A stretch of 64,000 nucleotides of DNA, taken from the NCBI GenBank assembly GCA_017979445.1, contig CM030715.1, positions 8,610,187 through 8,674,186 of the forward strand, given 5' to 3'. Position 1 is the first letter of the stretch; each line of letters begins with the position of its first letter. Made by a program: the position numbers and the translations under genes. The DNA is from Akebia trifoliata. Its lineage: Eukaryota > Streptophyta > Magnoliopsida > Ranunculales > Lardizabalaceae. Below the pieces are notes generated by a model. That model did no database searches, had not been told where the DNA came from, and saw nothing but the letters and a program-made list of their open reading frames with translations. Of this stretch, positions 35,436-47,646 are shown one piece after another.

Positions 35436-36454
35436 ATGTCTAGTCAACCATCAGTAAAGGCATATTGGGATTCAACAATACATAAAATTTGGGTGGAATG
35501 TTATGTTGAAGTAGTTTAAAAGTATGGTAAAGGAGGAGGGGGTCTAACCTCAAAAGGACATGATTATTTTGTAACTATCTTTGAAGAAAAGTCAAAAAAA
35601 TCTTACACCAAAGTTCAATACAAGCATCGTTGGGATTACATGAAAGATAGACGGAAGGCATGGAAGAATCTTAAGATGAAATCTGGATTAGGATGGGATG
35701 TAAATACAGGATCCTTTGAAGCAACTGATGAACAATGAAAGTCATATGTTTTAGTAATTTTTTTATATGATAATTGAAGTTAAATGAGTTAGTTAATTTT
35801 TTTTTTCTGATTATGTTTTATATATTTTATCAGTTAAATAAACATTCCAATCAATTTCGATATAAAACACTAGAGTACGAAGATGAACTAGACCAAATAT
35901 TTGGTGGGACCGTTTCAACTGGAAAACATTGTATGACTCCAAACGAGACGTCTTCTTCAATCATGCAAGATAGTCGTGTTTCTCTCGATGATTTGGATGT
36001 AGATATAGATGATGTAAATGAAGGGTCAATACCAAATACTTCAATTAATCCAATTGAAAAATCTGTTGAAGAGATGTCTAGAAGACGTCATAAGAGATCG
36101 AGTGAGTTTGACCCCTCTTCTGTCACAAGTGTGAATGCGAAAAAGAATGCAAAAATAGGCGATATTGAAGTCCATAGAATGCTTTCTGTGATGACTGATA
36201 GTATAGAGGCGGATTTGAAAAAACAAGAAATGACGCAGAACGCAAAGAAAGACACGTCTATTATCTCATGCATCAACTTGTTGAGTACTTTCAATGACAT
36301 GGATCGATGTGGACCAGTATGGATGTTTTTAGTGGAAAAATTATTCAAAGAATTTTCTAACAGGGAGATTTTTGTTGGATTGATGGATATTGACCATATG
36401 TCTGCATTAGAATGGATTAAAATGAAGTTTGAAGAGGCTCATGGGATCTCGTAA
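35436..36454 (+). pseudogene. Myb/SANT-like DNA-binding protein of the PIF element (ORF1)
   Basis: The ATG at 35436 opens a trihelix-type Myb_DNA-bind_3 domain: MSSQPSVKAYWDSTIHKIWV, then YTKVQYKHRWDYMKDRRKAW and SGLGWD. A likely intron (GTAATTT donor near 35754, TTTTATCAG acceptor ending about 35832) leads to the second exon, ending at 36454 after ALEWIKMKFEEAHGIS. In PIF/Harbinger elements this protein binds the element ends and brings the transposase to the nucleus. Two in-frame stops interrupt exon 1: a TAA after CYVEVV (near 35518) and a TGA where a conserved W is expected (near 35736). Otherwise it is full length. These may be recent mutations, so the copy is called broken. Confidence 0.8.
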
Positions 36455-36803
36455 TGGACAATCTTATGAGGATAGGGTAGATTTATGATTACAAATTATA
36501 TTAAATACTATAATAAAATAGTGATTTTTTTTTATTACCATAGTTGTTAGAAGACATTATTTTAGTTTATTGAATTCTTAAATTCATTTTTTACTTAATA
36601 GTTTTACGTTATGGTTGGTAGAAATATTTGTGTTTAATTTTTTTGTTTTTCATTTAAACTCTATATGATTGGATAATTATGAATTATTATCTGTTTATAA
36701 TTATGTGATTTGCATTTATGCAATATCAGATGGATGATAGCACAAAGAAGAAAATTTCTTTTTTATTTTACTTTGGCATTACTACCGTATAAGGAATCGC
36801 CGC

Positions 36804-38044
36804 ATGAAGCAACCATGTCGAACTTCACTACTTTCTGGTGATTCATATGTCAGAGAAATACTTGATTCAGACAATCTAGTGCCTTGTTACGACAATTTTC
36901 GTATGGATAAGTATGTCTTCAATAGATTATGTTATTTTATGAGAGATAGAGGATTACTTCAAAATAGTAAAGCAGTAAGAGTTGAAGAACAAATTGTAAT
37001 TTTTTTATATACAGTTGGGCATAATGTTAGGAATAGAAATAATCAGGATAGATTCCAACATTCTGGTGAAATGATAAGTCGATATTTTCATCACGTATTA
37101 CAAGCATTATATAGTTTTGCCCATGACTTAATAAAAGTACCTAACTTGAGCGTCACACCACCAAAAATATTAGCAGATCGACGATATTTTCCATGGTTTA
37201 AGGTAATTGATTATTTAATATTTAAATTAATATAATCAATAATATAATAGTTGTTTAATATTTACTTTTAAATGAAATAGGATTGCGTGGGTGTAATTGA
37301 CGGGACTCATATACCTGCAGTTATACCATTTGACAAACAAATACCATTTCGATCAGGAAGAAGGACCGAATGTACACAAAATGTATTGGCTATTTGTTCA
37401 TTTGACATGCAATTTACTTTTGTTTTGGCTGGATGGGAATGTTCAGTATACGATTGGCGAGTCTTTCAATCTGCGCTTAGCGATCCGAATTTGAATTTCC
37501 CACATCCTCCTGTTGGTAATGAAATGTTATTTTATTTTATTTTTGATATTTTTGATATCCATTAAGGTAATTTAAATTTACTGAAAAAAATATTTTAATT
37601 GTCTTAGGAAAATATTACATGGTTGATGCAGGTTACAAAAATATGCGAGGATATCTTGCACCATATCGTAATACACGGTATCACATTCATGATTTTTGTA
37701 GAGGAAATTGATCAAGAACGAAGGAGGAGTGATTCAATTATTATCACTCTTCATGCAGAAACGTTATTGAGCGTTGTTTCGGTGTACTGAAAAAACGATT
37801 CCCGATTTTGAAACAGATGGCTTCATACTCTTTTGTGACTCAGATAAGTATTGTATATGTGTGCATGGCCTTACATAATTTCATCCGACAATAATCAGCT
37901 ACTGATAGTTGGTTTACACAATATGATGATGAAAATGTTGACATTGATAGAGGAGGTGCATCTAATACGACACCAAATGAAGTTGATGATGAATTGGTTG
38001 CTGATATGAATATTGTACGAGATGAGATTGCTCAACAAATTTAA
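36804..38044 (+). pseudogene. PIF/Harbinger DDE transposase (ORF2)
   Basis: There are three exons: 36804-37202, 37281-37515 and 37608-38044, with good GT-AG borders (AAG|GTAATT, AATAG|GATTGC, G|GTAATG, CTTAG|GAAAA). Exon 1 holds the helix-rich N-terminal region (PCRTSLLSGDSYVREIL, NFRMDKYVFNRLC, VEEQIVIFLYTVGHNVRNR). Exon 2 holds the first catalytic D in VGVIDGTHIPA and the second in AGWECSVYDWRVF. Exon 3 holds DAGYKNMRGYLAPYRNTRYH and the catalytic E in NVIERCFGVLKKRFPILKQM. All three DDE positions are present. Exon 3 carries stops after HDFCRGN and just before FNYYHSS, and one after NFIRQ, so it is probably inactive. An upstream ATG at 36731 is out of frame. Confidence 0.85.
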
Positions 38045-38699
38045 AATGCCATATATACATGATGTAAAATTTAATTTAATTATTTATTTGATAGACATTA
38101 AATATGTTAGTATAGAAAAAATGAAATTGAATTTTTATTTTTTAATATTAAATCCTATGTTTATACTTATTGTTAATATATTATTACTTATATCAGATAA
38201 ATAAATTTTTTTTTTAAATATTATTTTTAATTTCATCCAGTAATTTTTAGTCAACTGGTTATCAAACAATTCAATATCTTAACAGCACAGTTAGACAGCA
38301 TGTTACCAAACAATATATTCAATTCAATAAGTTGCTTCAGCAATAGCAATAACAACTTTCTCTGAGCTTCAGCAACTTAAATCAGTATTAACAATTTTAC
38401 ATACAACTTTTTCAAACAGGAAGAAAGAAAATATTACTAACTAGGCCATCAATATACCACCCAAAAGTGGCGTTGCCCTGCAGTAAGTAATTTTCCCCAT
38501 CAAAGTCTCGCAGGTTATGATGTACTCTATGAAAGAACCTGTTTGCTGGCCAGCCACAGAGGATAACGTTGTAAGTAGTCCTTCGGATCCTTATGACTAG
38601 GAAGGGTATTTTGGTCATTTGGATAAAAGTTTCCGCCCATTCTCGTCGTTTCGAAACAAAGTAGTAGGCGTGAGGAGGAAAGCCAAGCAGCATTTCCTT

Positions 38700-39676
38700 T
38701 CGTCACATTTTCTTTCTCCTTCTGCTTTCTTTTACACACAGAGTGAGAAGTACAGAGGAAGAACCCTAAAAAAATTCAGAAATCTCTGAAAGAAATCAAT
38801 CTTCTTTTTCCTCACAGAATGCTGGATTCAATCACAAAAGGTTTGGATTTCTCTCAAAATCGTCCGTTGTAATCCCTCTCAAAACTCAAATTTCCCCAAT
38901 TGAGAACTTCCCCCCTTTTTGTTATTTGATTGATTTGTAATTTCAAACTTAATTTCTCAATTACTTGTTTATTCTGATCGGATATTGAATCCATGAAGCT
39001 TCTTAAGTTTTGTTATTTCCCGTCATTTGTGTTTATTATGGTTCTCAGATTACAAAAACCTAACATTTGAACTGTTTCCGTATAAATTAGGGTTTATGTG
39101 TAAGCGTCACTTCCTGTTATTGTGTTTGGCTGAGATTCATTTAAGTAAATAAAGCACCAATCTTTGATCAATGAGATGGTTTTACATACTCTCTAATAAA
39201 TCCTGCTATCTATATTTTATTAAAATTGTTATTGATTTTTATACACAATGATATTTGTTAATTACAGCTCTTTATATCCAGTGGAAATTCTGTAAATATG
39301 TCAGGTTTTTGCTCACAAAGCCTATCATAGTGTTTTGTAGTCTTTTTTTCCCTACTGAATGATCGTAAATCCTTGATGGGTAGTTCAAATTTTAATCATT
39401 TTTTCATTTGTTATAAGCACAAGGGAGTGATTTCGGGAAGTTAATAACTGATGTTCTCATGTTCTTTTTAATGCTTATGTTTGATGGGTGTACTTATTTT
39501 CGTTAAAATCATTAACAATTGAACATTGTTTCCTTCTTTTTTTTTTTTTTCCCATCTTCAGTAGGGTTTGAATGTTTGTGGACCCTGTAATTTGATGAAA
39601 CTCTAGGGGTCTGAGAATCTTTTTCTCGGTCCCCAACATATGAGTGTAATTGGGTGGAGGTATATTGGCGTGGATA
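38700..39676 (+). promoter_or_regulatory. TIC236: TIC236 5' leader with probable intron
   Basis: A CT-rich leader (about 38700-38840) is followed by a possible donor (CAAAAG then GTTTGG at 38841) and a strong acceptor: a long T tract and CCCATCTTCAG ending at 39561. The 721-bp intron would lie wholly in the 5' UTR. A short upstream frame starts at ATG 38820. If the intron is removed as proposed it would read 16 codons and stop before the main ATG. The transcription start cannot be placed. Confidence 0.5.
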
Positions 39677-41634
39677 ATGAGCAGTGAACATTTGCAAAAC
39701 CTATTTTTAGGCTGTCCGCTCAATATCTCCGGTAATGGGAGAGCCAATGCGAATTCAACTTTTGTGGCTCGTGGGAAGTTTGGTACTAGGGCTTTCCCTA
39801 GGTTCTCGTGTACGAAAAAGAATCATGAGAGACTCAAGTTTTCACAGTTTGGTGGGAAAAAGCTTGATTTTTGGTTGTGGAACTTCAGATCAAGAAGTAG
39901 GTTGAAAAGGAATTGCATTGAGGAACGGTTCTCCCAAAACAAGGCTTTGATTAGATCTTTTGTACCCTTGTGGAAGGAGGGATTGCTGTTAGTTAGATGC
40001 TCCGTTTTTGTTGCTGTGATTTCTGCTGTAGGAATTTTGGTATGGTATGGGCAATTGAAGGCCAAAAGTTTTGTGGAGGCGAGGCTTTTGCCATCTGTTT
40101 GTTCGGTGCTTAGTGAATATCTTCAACGAGAGCTTCATTTTGGTAAGGTTCGAAGAGTGTCACCTTTGGGGATCACTTTGGAGTCGTGTTTGATTGGGCC
40201 TCATGGTGAGGAGTTCTCCTGTGGCGAGGTTCCTAGAATGAAACTTCGTGTCCGTCCATTCACAAGTCTTAGGAGAGGAAAGATTGTGATAGATGCAGTT
40301 TTGTCTCGTCCGAGTGTGTTGATTGCCCAAAAGGAGGATTTTTCTTGGTTAGGGATCCCTTCATCCGAAGGTGTTTTTCATGGGCACTCCTCAACCGAAG
40401 AAGGGATAGATTATCGTACCAAAACAAGGAGGATTGCTAGAGAAGAAACGGCTACTTCTTGGGCCAGAGAAAGGGACAAAGCAGCAGGGGAAGCTGCAGA
40501 GATAGGTTACATTGTTCCTCCACAAAGTTCTAGTTCACCAACAGATGAAGTTTTTAATCAGGGTGCTGATCGTTCTACAGACCTAGAAACCCCTGATTCA
40601 TTTTTTTACATGGATGAGCGGATGCATTGGAGGGATCATCATTTCATGGACACAGGTGTCGAGCATAGTTTTAAGCATACAGATCGAGAAAAACCCTCAC
40701 GTGTGAAATTTCCGGAGCATGGGATTAAGCTATGGTCTAAAATGATAGGTCCTATAAAGCATGGATTCAAAAGGAAGGCTCATGAGAAAGATATCTCTGT
40801 GGCTGATTGTTCTGCTAAAAGAAGAAATCTTGAGCGTAGTGCAGGAGCCGCACTTTCATATTTCCGTGGTGTATCGGGTCGGAAGTTCAATGACCCTTCT
40901 CAATGGGGAAAACCGCTTTCTGCTAGTAGTGATGATGTTGCTCGTCTTGAGACTGTTATGGTGAAAGGTGAGGCTTCTAGTAGTGGCGGACATATAATAT
41001 CTGATGACAAATCTGCTCCGATTGACATGAATGGGGAGAAAAATATTCGATATGGGGATAGTTCAGGAACCCGGCATCCCAAAGGGGACAGACATGTCAA
41101 GGGCCAACTTGATAGCTTCAGTTCTATATGGGAACCATTTCTTATGACTATCGGGAAACTCAGTTCTGTAAGAACAAGTACTGGACAATCACCATCAAGT
41201 AGCATTCTTACTGAAGCACAACCGACTAATAAGTCTGATGTAAATGATAGGCAACTTGAAGCAGTTCAAGCAGAGGATACCAATCCTGAGATCCAGAATG
41301 GTTCATCATCATCTAAAGGTGTGGCTCCGGTGAAACATGGGCCATGGCTAGTTATGCACCATTCAATTCCTGTGTGGCCCTTGAGCCTGAAATCAGGATT
41401 ACCCACTTTTTCTAAGAGTTTTGCAGAGCTGTTATCTGGTTATTTGGATGGTCAAATTCGGAAACTGAAATCATGTCTGAATCTGAGAATGGAAGATCTT
41501 ATTGCTGAACTTGCTGAAGGGGTAGATGAAGTCCAACTTGAGGGCATTGAGAAAATGCTTCCGGTTACATTGGATTCTGTTTATTTTACAGGGGGAACAC
41601 TAATGCTACTAGGATATGGTGATCGGGAGCCCAG
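39677..41634 (+). CDS. TIC236: TIC236, coding exon 1 (chloroplast import, TamB-like)
   Basis: This encodes the first 652 residues or so of TIC236 (Arabidopsis EMB2410, rice SSG4), an inner-envelope protein of roughly 2,100 residues. It spans the intermembrane space to link the TOC75 channel to the TIC translocon and is related to bacterial TamB. Residues 1-100 are basic and serine-rich, fitting a plastid transit peptide. A single membrane segment (about 102-124) begins EGLLLVRCSVFVAVISAVGI. Conserved blocks follow: FVEARLLPSVCSVLSEYLQR, GKVRRVSPLGITLESCLIGP, RRGKIVIDAVLSRPSVLIAQ, EEGIDYRTKTRRIARE (near 241), and GPWLVMHHSIPVWPLSLKSG near the end. I chose the ATG at 39677 because it opens the conserved-style N-terminus; an in-frame ATG at 39650 adds nine residues. 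The exon ends after GDREPR at CCCAG|GTGAGT. Confidence 0.93.
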
Positions 41635-41670
41635 GTGAGTGCGACTTGTATTCATTTTATGATTAAATAT

Positions 41671-41794
41671 GAGAGCTTCTATTGCCACACCAACTTTTTC
41701 TAACGCTACCCCAAGATGTGTGCTAATTCTTTGGTGATTTACATTTGAATTGGGGTGGAGCTAGCAAAAGTTGTTGTGGCAATAGAATCTCTCT
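41671..41794. mobile_element. 124-bp MITE in the TIC236 intron
   Basis: The ends GAGAGCTTCTATTGCCACAC and, at the right, GTTGTGGCAATAGAATCTCTC are inverted copies. The outer 45 bp on each side pair with several mismatches. It is the same family as 33427-34702 by its ends and by the internal AATTCTTTGGTGATTTACA. It lies 36 bp inside the intron. Confidence 0.8.
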
Positions 41795-42260
41795 AAATCA
41801 TTCATGAAGTTGAATTTGCTGGTTTCTATGATTTTAAGCTTTGTAGGAAAGTGCATTAGTTTAACTAGCATAGTAACAACTATTACGGATACATGGAGTT
41901 TAGGGGTTTAAGGTTTGATGACTTTGTGTTTAGATGGGGATAGGTGTGTTCTAACTCGAATAATTAACTTCTTGTACATGTTTTGCGCTTGGTTGGCCAT
42001 ATCGTCCGACTATTTCATTAATACAATGTTTTGCTTATAAAAAAAAAACAACTATTACGGAGTTGTTCTACTCTCAAATATGTGAACATAATTATTGAGC
42101 TGGATACATTGGATTGATTTCTGTTTGCAATTGGATCTCTTGATTCTTGCTTCCTTTGCATTAAAAAAAAAAAAAAAAAAAAAAAAAATTGAAAGCTGCA
42201 CACTTGGGTCAGTTCCTACTTGCTCCCCTTTTGTTTTGATAATTAACAAATATTAGGAAA
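41795..42260. other. Intron sequence without recognised elements
   Basis: Ordinary AT-rich intron DNA with a 26-base A run at about 42163-42188. It ends with GGAAA (42256-42260), a likely target repeat of the copia element that follows. Confidence 0.45.
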
Positions 42261-42390
42261 ATTGAATTGACAGAAATCTAACTTCTTGATTAATTACAAA
42301 GCCCTAATTAGGCTTTAAAGAGATTACAAAGTTTAATAAGTGGAAAAGACAAAAGACATAAAATACTAAATAAAAATAATTTATTCAACA
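42261..42390 (-). repeat. 3' LTR of minus-strand copia
   Basis: 130 bp. On the minus strand it begins TGTTGAATAAATTATTTTTA and ends near CAATTCAAT. The purine-rich CTTGAGGGGGAG precedes it (complement at 42391-42402). Confidence 0.85.
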
Positions 42391-42402
42391 CTCCCCCTCA
42401 AG

Positions 42403-45174
42403 TTGGTGCATGGATATCAACAACACCCAACTTGGACAAGACACTTTCAAAGGTGGTTTTGCTAACACCTTTAGTAAGAATATCGGCGAGTTGCTGAGAT
42501 GTAGGAACAAAGGGAGTATAAATCTACCCAGAAACAATCTTCTCTCTAATGAAATGTCGATCAACTTCGATATGATTCGTTTCGTCATGCTGAATCGGAT
42601 TTGTTATTATGCTAATAGCTGATTTATTATCACAATATAGTGAAAATGAGGTTATCACGGGAAGACACAAGTCAGTTAGTAAGGTCTTGAGCCACAACAA
42701 CTCACACTCTAAGTGCCATAGCTCTGTATTCTGACTCAGTATTGGACTGAGAAACCACATCCTGCTTTTTACTACGCCAAGTTACCAAGTTGCCACCAAC
42801 TTTATTATAATACCCAGAAGTGGATCGTCTATCAGTCACTGACCTAGTATAATTTGCATTTGTCCATGCCTTAACGCGAAGATGACCATGATTACTAAAT
42901 AAAATACCTCGACTAAAATATCCCTTAAGATATTTAAGAATACGATAGACAACAGTAAGATAAGATGTTTGAGGCGAGTGCATAAACTGACTTACAACAC
43001 TAACAACATAGGCAATGTCGGGGTGAGTTATAGACAAGTAGATCAATTTTCCCACAAGACGTTGATATTGGCAAATATTCGACAAATACTCTCCCTCAGA
43101 ATCAATCAACCTGTGATTCTGTTTAATAAGAGTATAAATGAGATGAGAACCAATCTGACCGGAGTCACGGAGTAAATCAAGGACATTTTTATGCTGAGAG
43201 ATAAATATACCATAATGAGACTGCGCAACCTTAATATCCAAAAAATAACAAAGAAGTCCAAGGTCCTTAATCTTAAAGTGACATCCTGAGTAAGATTTAA
43301 CCTTAGTAATGTCAGCACTATCATCTCTAGTAAGGACAATATTATCCACAAAAAATTAGAGCGACAGTTTTGCCCTTGGAGTGACGCAAGAAAATGGTGT
43401 GATCAGCAGAACTCTGATGGAAACTAAACTGATGCACTGCCCTAGTAAAACGCTCGGATCATGTGTGAGAAGATTGCTTTAGTCCATAGAGAACGACGAA
43501 GATGCAGACATGTGCAGAAGAAGTAGGTGTGAGAAAATCAAGATGTTTGACCATATAGACTTCTTCCTGAAGATCACCATTGAGAAATGCATTCTTGACA
43601 TCTAACTGAAAGAGAGGCCACCCTATGATAGCAGCAACAGAAAAAAGAACTCGAATGGTGGCTATGTTGGCAACCGAAGCAAGTGTCTCCTGATAATCAA
43701 TCTCATAAGTTTGAGTATAATCTTTTGCCACCAGACGGGCCTTATAACGAACAATAAAACCATCATGATTATGCTTAAGGGTGAAAATCCAGCGACATCC
43801 CACAGCCTTCCTCCTCGATGGAAGATGAACAAGTTTACAAGTCTGAGTCTTTTCAAGTGCATTCAACTCATCAATCATAGTTGCTTGCCACTTAGGATGG
43901 GCAATAACATTTGCAATAGTATTAAGAGGAGAAACAACGAAAATAAAAGCAAGAAAACTCCGATAGGAGGGTGAAATAGCAGAATCAGATATATAATTAG
44001 AAATGGGATAAGTACAAATACGATTATCCTTGCGAGTGGTGATAGGACGATTATCGCAAGAGACAGTAGGAGGCGGAGCTAGAGGCGAGGAAGCGAACTG
44101 GTCTAGCATAGAAGTGATGGTAGTATTGCGTGGCTGCCGAGAGTAAACCTGCAATGAAGGAGGTGACGAGCTAACAGGGGGTGGAGAAGGAGGAACACAT
44201 GAGAAGAAGAAATAACAAGGGAGAATGATCATCATCAATGATATTTAGAGGAAATCACTCGGACTGAATACTAACTGACCCATTGTAGTATGGGATATGC
44301 TCAAAAAAGGAAATATCCCGAGAAATAAAACGCCTTCGAGAAGGAAGATGATAATAACGATATCCTTTCTGGGTAGAGGAATAACCCAAAAAGATACATT
44401 TTACGGCCTTTAGGTCAAGTTTAGTACGAGTTTGATTAAGAATTTGAACAAAACAAACGCATCTAAACACGCACAGAGGAAGTGGAAACAAAGGATGATC
44501 CGGGTGGAGTTAAGAGAAGGCCATGACAAACTGAAGAACCTGGGAGGAGGTCCGATTAATAATGTAAATAAAAGTAAGAACTGTATCGGCCTAATAGGAT
44601 TGTGGAACGTTCATGCCAATAGAGAAGGCACGGGCTAACTCTAGGATATGATGATTTTTTCCTTTCTGATCGACTATTTTGCTGAGGAGTCTTAACATTG
44701 GACATTTGATGCTCAATGCCAAACTTTAAACAAATCTTCAATATCTTATTATAGGTGTACTCAGTACCATGATTAGAACGAAAAGTTTTGACAGTATGAC
44801 CAAATTGGGTATTAACCATAGTAAGAAATTGCTTGAAGATCCCATATTAGCGAATATCGAGAGTGGAAGTGATGGGAGAAGGACCCTACATATCAGAGTG
44901 AATTAGTTCAAACATAGCAGGTACAGTACTATTCATATTAATATGATAATGAGAATGCACATGTTTAGCTAATTGACAAGTTTCACATGAAAAAACAAGT
45001 AAATTGTTATTATTAAATAAAACAGGGAACATGTGTTTCAAATATCCAAAGGAAATATGGCCTAAGCGTAAATACCAACACATTACAAGTGTCTTATTAG
45101 ACTGATTACTATTACTAAGCTGAGAAATAGAATGAATGGTAGGTAAAGCAGGCGTGTCCAAGAGATACAAACCA
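42403..45174 (-). pseudogene. Copia pol, second copy: integrase, RT and RNase H
   Basis: On the minus strand it starts at LYLLDTPALPT (45174), fused directly to the end of the first RT copy. It passes through LRLGHISFGYLKHM and a CETCQLAKHVHSHYHI block (the HHCC region), integrase core pieces (TVKTFRSNHGTEYTY near 44760, PQQNSRSERKK), RT start (EKTQTCKLVHLPSRRKAVGC), NAFLNGDLQEEVYM, and YQRLVGKLIYLSITHPDIAY. It ends in RNase H with [11 protein letters not shown] and [10 protein letters not shown]. Frames change repeatedly and stops are present; the metal-binding YVDD is degraded here to FVDN. Only this copy is followed by RNase H and the 3' LTR. Confidence 0.85.
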
Positions 45175-47646
45175 TGATTACTAAATAAAATACCTCGACT
45201 AGAACATCCCTTAAGATTTCTAAGAATGCGATAGACAGTGGTAAGATGAGATGTTCGAGGCGAATGCATAAATTGACCTAACGACACTAACAGTATAGGC
45301 AATGTCGGGGTGAGTCATAGACAAGTAGATCAATTTTCCCACAAGACGTTGATATTGGCTAATATCTGACAAACACTCCCCCTCAAAATCAGTCAACCTG
45401 TGATTCTGCGCAATAGGAGTATCAACGAGATGAGAACCAAGCTGACCAGAGTCACGGAGTAAATCAATGACATATTTACGCTGAGAGATAAATATACCAA
45501 AGTGGGACCGTGCAACCTCAATATCCAAAAAATAATGAAGATGGCCAAGGTCCTTAATCTCAAATTGAAGTCCTAAGTAAGATTTGACTTTGGTAATGCC
45601 AACACTATCATCTCCAGTAAGGACTATCATCCACATAAATAATTAGAGCGACAGTTTTGCCCTTGGAGTGTCGCAAGAAAATAGTGTGATTAGCAGAACT
45701 GTGATGGAAATCAAACCGATGCTTTGCCCTAGTAAAACGCTCAGACCATGCGCGAGGAGACTGCTTCAATCCATAGAGAGAGCGACGAAGACGACAGACA
45801 TGTGTAGGAAAAACAGGTGTGAGAAAACTAGGAGGTTGGTCCATATAGACTTCTTCCTGAAAATCATCATTGAGAAATGCATTCTTGATATCTAACTGAA
45901 AGAGAGGCCACCCCCTGATTGCGGCAATTGAAAAGAGAACTCGAATGGTGATTATCTTGGCAACTAGAGCAAATGTCTTCTAATAATCAATCACATAAGT
46001 CTGAGCATAATCTTTTGCCACCAGACGGACTTTATAATGAACAATAAAACCATCGGGATTATACTTAAGGGTGAAAATCCAGTGACATCCCACAACCTTT
46101 TTCTTAGGCAGAAGATGAACAAGTTCCCAATTTTGAGTATTTTCAAGAGCATTCAACTCATCAATCATAGTTGTTCGCTACTCAGGATGGGAAATAACAT
46201 TTGCAACAGTATTAAGAGGAGAACCACCAGAAATAGAAGTAAGAAAGTTCCGATAGGAGGGTGAGAGAATCATATATATAATTAGAAATAGGATAAGTAC
46301 AAGTGCGTTTACCCTTGCTAGTGGCGATAGGACGATCATCACAAGGGACAGTAGGAGGTGGAGCTAGAGGCAAGGAAGCACGTTGGTCTGGTATAGAAGT
46401 GATGGTTGTATTGCGTGGTTGCCGAGAGTAGGGGTGGAGAAGGTGGAACATGCATGGGAAGAGGAAATAACAAGGGAGAGGGATTGTCATTAGGAGAATC
46501 TAGAGGAAATCACTCGGACTGAATGTCAACTGACCCATTGAAGTATGAGGTATGCTCAAAAAAGGAAACATCCCGAGAAATAAAATGCCTTCGAGAAGGA
46601 GGATGATAATATTGGTATCCTTTCTAGGTAGAGGAATAACTCAAAAAGATACATTTTACGGTCTTTAGGTCAAGTTTAGTACGAGTTTGGTCAAGAATTT
46701 AAACAAAGCAGATGCATCAAACACGCATGAAGAAAGTGGAAACAAAAAACGATTTGGATGGAGTTGAGAGAAGGGTGTGGCAAACTGAAGAACTCGGGAG
46801 AGGGTCCGATTAATAATGTAAACAACAGTAAGAATTGCATCCGCCCAATAGGATTATGACACGATCATACTAATAGAGAGGGCACAGGCTAGCTCAAGAA
46901 TATGGCGATTTTTTCTTTCAGATCGACCATTTTGTTGAGGAGTCTTGAGATTGGACATTTGATGCTCAATGCCAGACTTTAAACAAAGTTTCAAAACCTC
47001 ACTATAAGTGTACTTAGTACCACGATCAGAACGGAATATTTTGATGGTACGACTAAACTGTGTATGAACCATAGAAAGAAATTGTTTGAAGATTCCATGT
47101 ACTTCACTTTTGTGTTTCATAAGATAGACCCAAGTGATGCGATTGTAGTCATCGATGAATAAGACAAAATAGCGAAACCCGTTAGTGGATGTAATAGGGG
47201 AATGACCCTACACATCAGAGTGAATTAGGTCAAGCATAGCAAGTGCAGTAGTATTCATACTAATAGGATAATGAGAATGCACATGTTTAGCTAATTGAAA
47301 ATTTTCACAAGAAAAATCAAGTAAATTGTTATTATGAAATAAACCAAGGAATGTGTGTTTTAAATATCCAAAAGAAATATGGCCTCAGCGTAAGTGCCAA
47401 CGCATTACAAGAACCTTATTAGACTGACTACTACTACTAAGCTGAGAAACAAAATGAGTAGTAGGTAAAGCAGGTGTGTCCAAGAGATATAAGCCATTCA
47501 TTTTATATCCAGTACCAATCGTCTTCTTCGACTTTAGAACCTGAAAAACACAATGAGAGGGATAAAAGATTATACTACAATTCAAATGTTTGGTAATGCT
47601 ACTAACATAAATAAGAGTAGTAGTAAGTTGAGGAACATGCAATGTA
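45175..47646 (-). pseudogene. Copia pol, first copy: integrase and RT, cut before RNase H
   Basis: From the protease-integrase border (TTTLIYVSSITKHLNCSIIF, then LYLLDTPALPT near 47490) it runs through the integrase core (FSRTIKIFRSDRGTKYTY, TPQQNGRSERKNRHILELAC), RT start (ENTQNWELVHLLPKKKVVGC), LYGLKQSPRAWSERFTRAKH, LIIYVDD near 45625, and YQRLVGKLIYLSMTHPDIAY. It ends abruptly after GILFSNHG at 45175, where the second copy begins. In a 60-bp check (45301-45360 against 43014-43073) the copies differ at two bases; elsewhere they are more diverged. Stops and shifts are present. Confidence 0.85.

Larger units (their letters stand above)
35285..38320 (+). mobile_element. PIF/Harbinger element, two genes, nearly intact
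   Basis: The element carries a Myb/SANT-like gene and a DDE transposase gene in the same orientation. Probable inverted ends are GTGTTTGGTGACATG (about 35289-35303) and CATGTTACCAAACA (about 38300-38313), the TTTGG-type end usual for this superfamily. The expected 3-bp TTA/TAA target duplication is not clearly visible, so the outer limits are approximate. Both genes are readable nearly end to end but carry a few stops. Confidence 0.75.
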
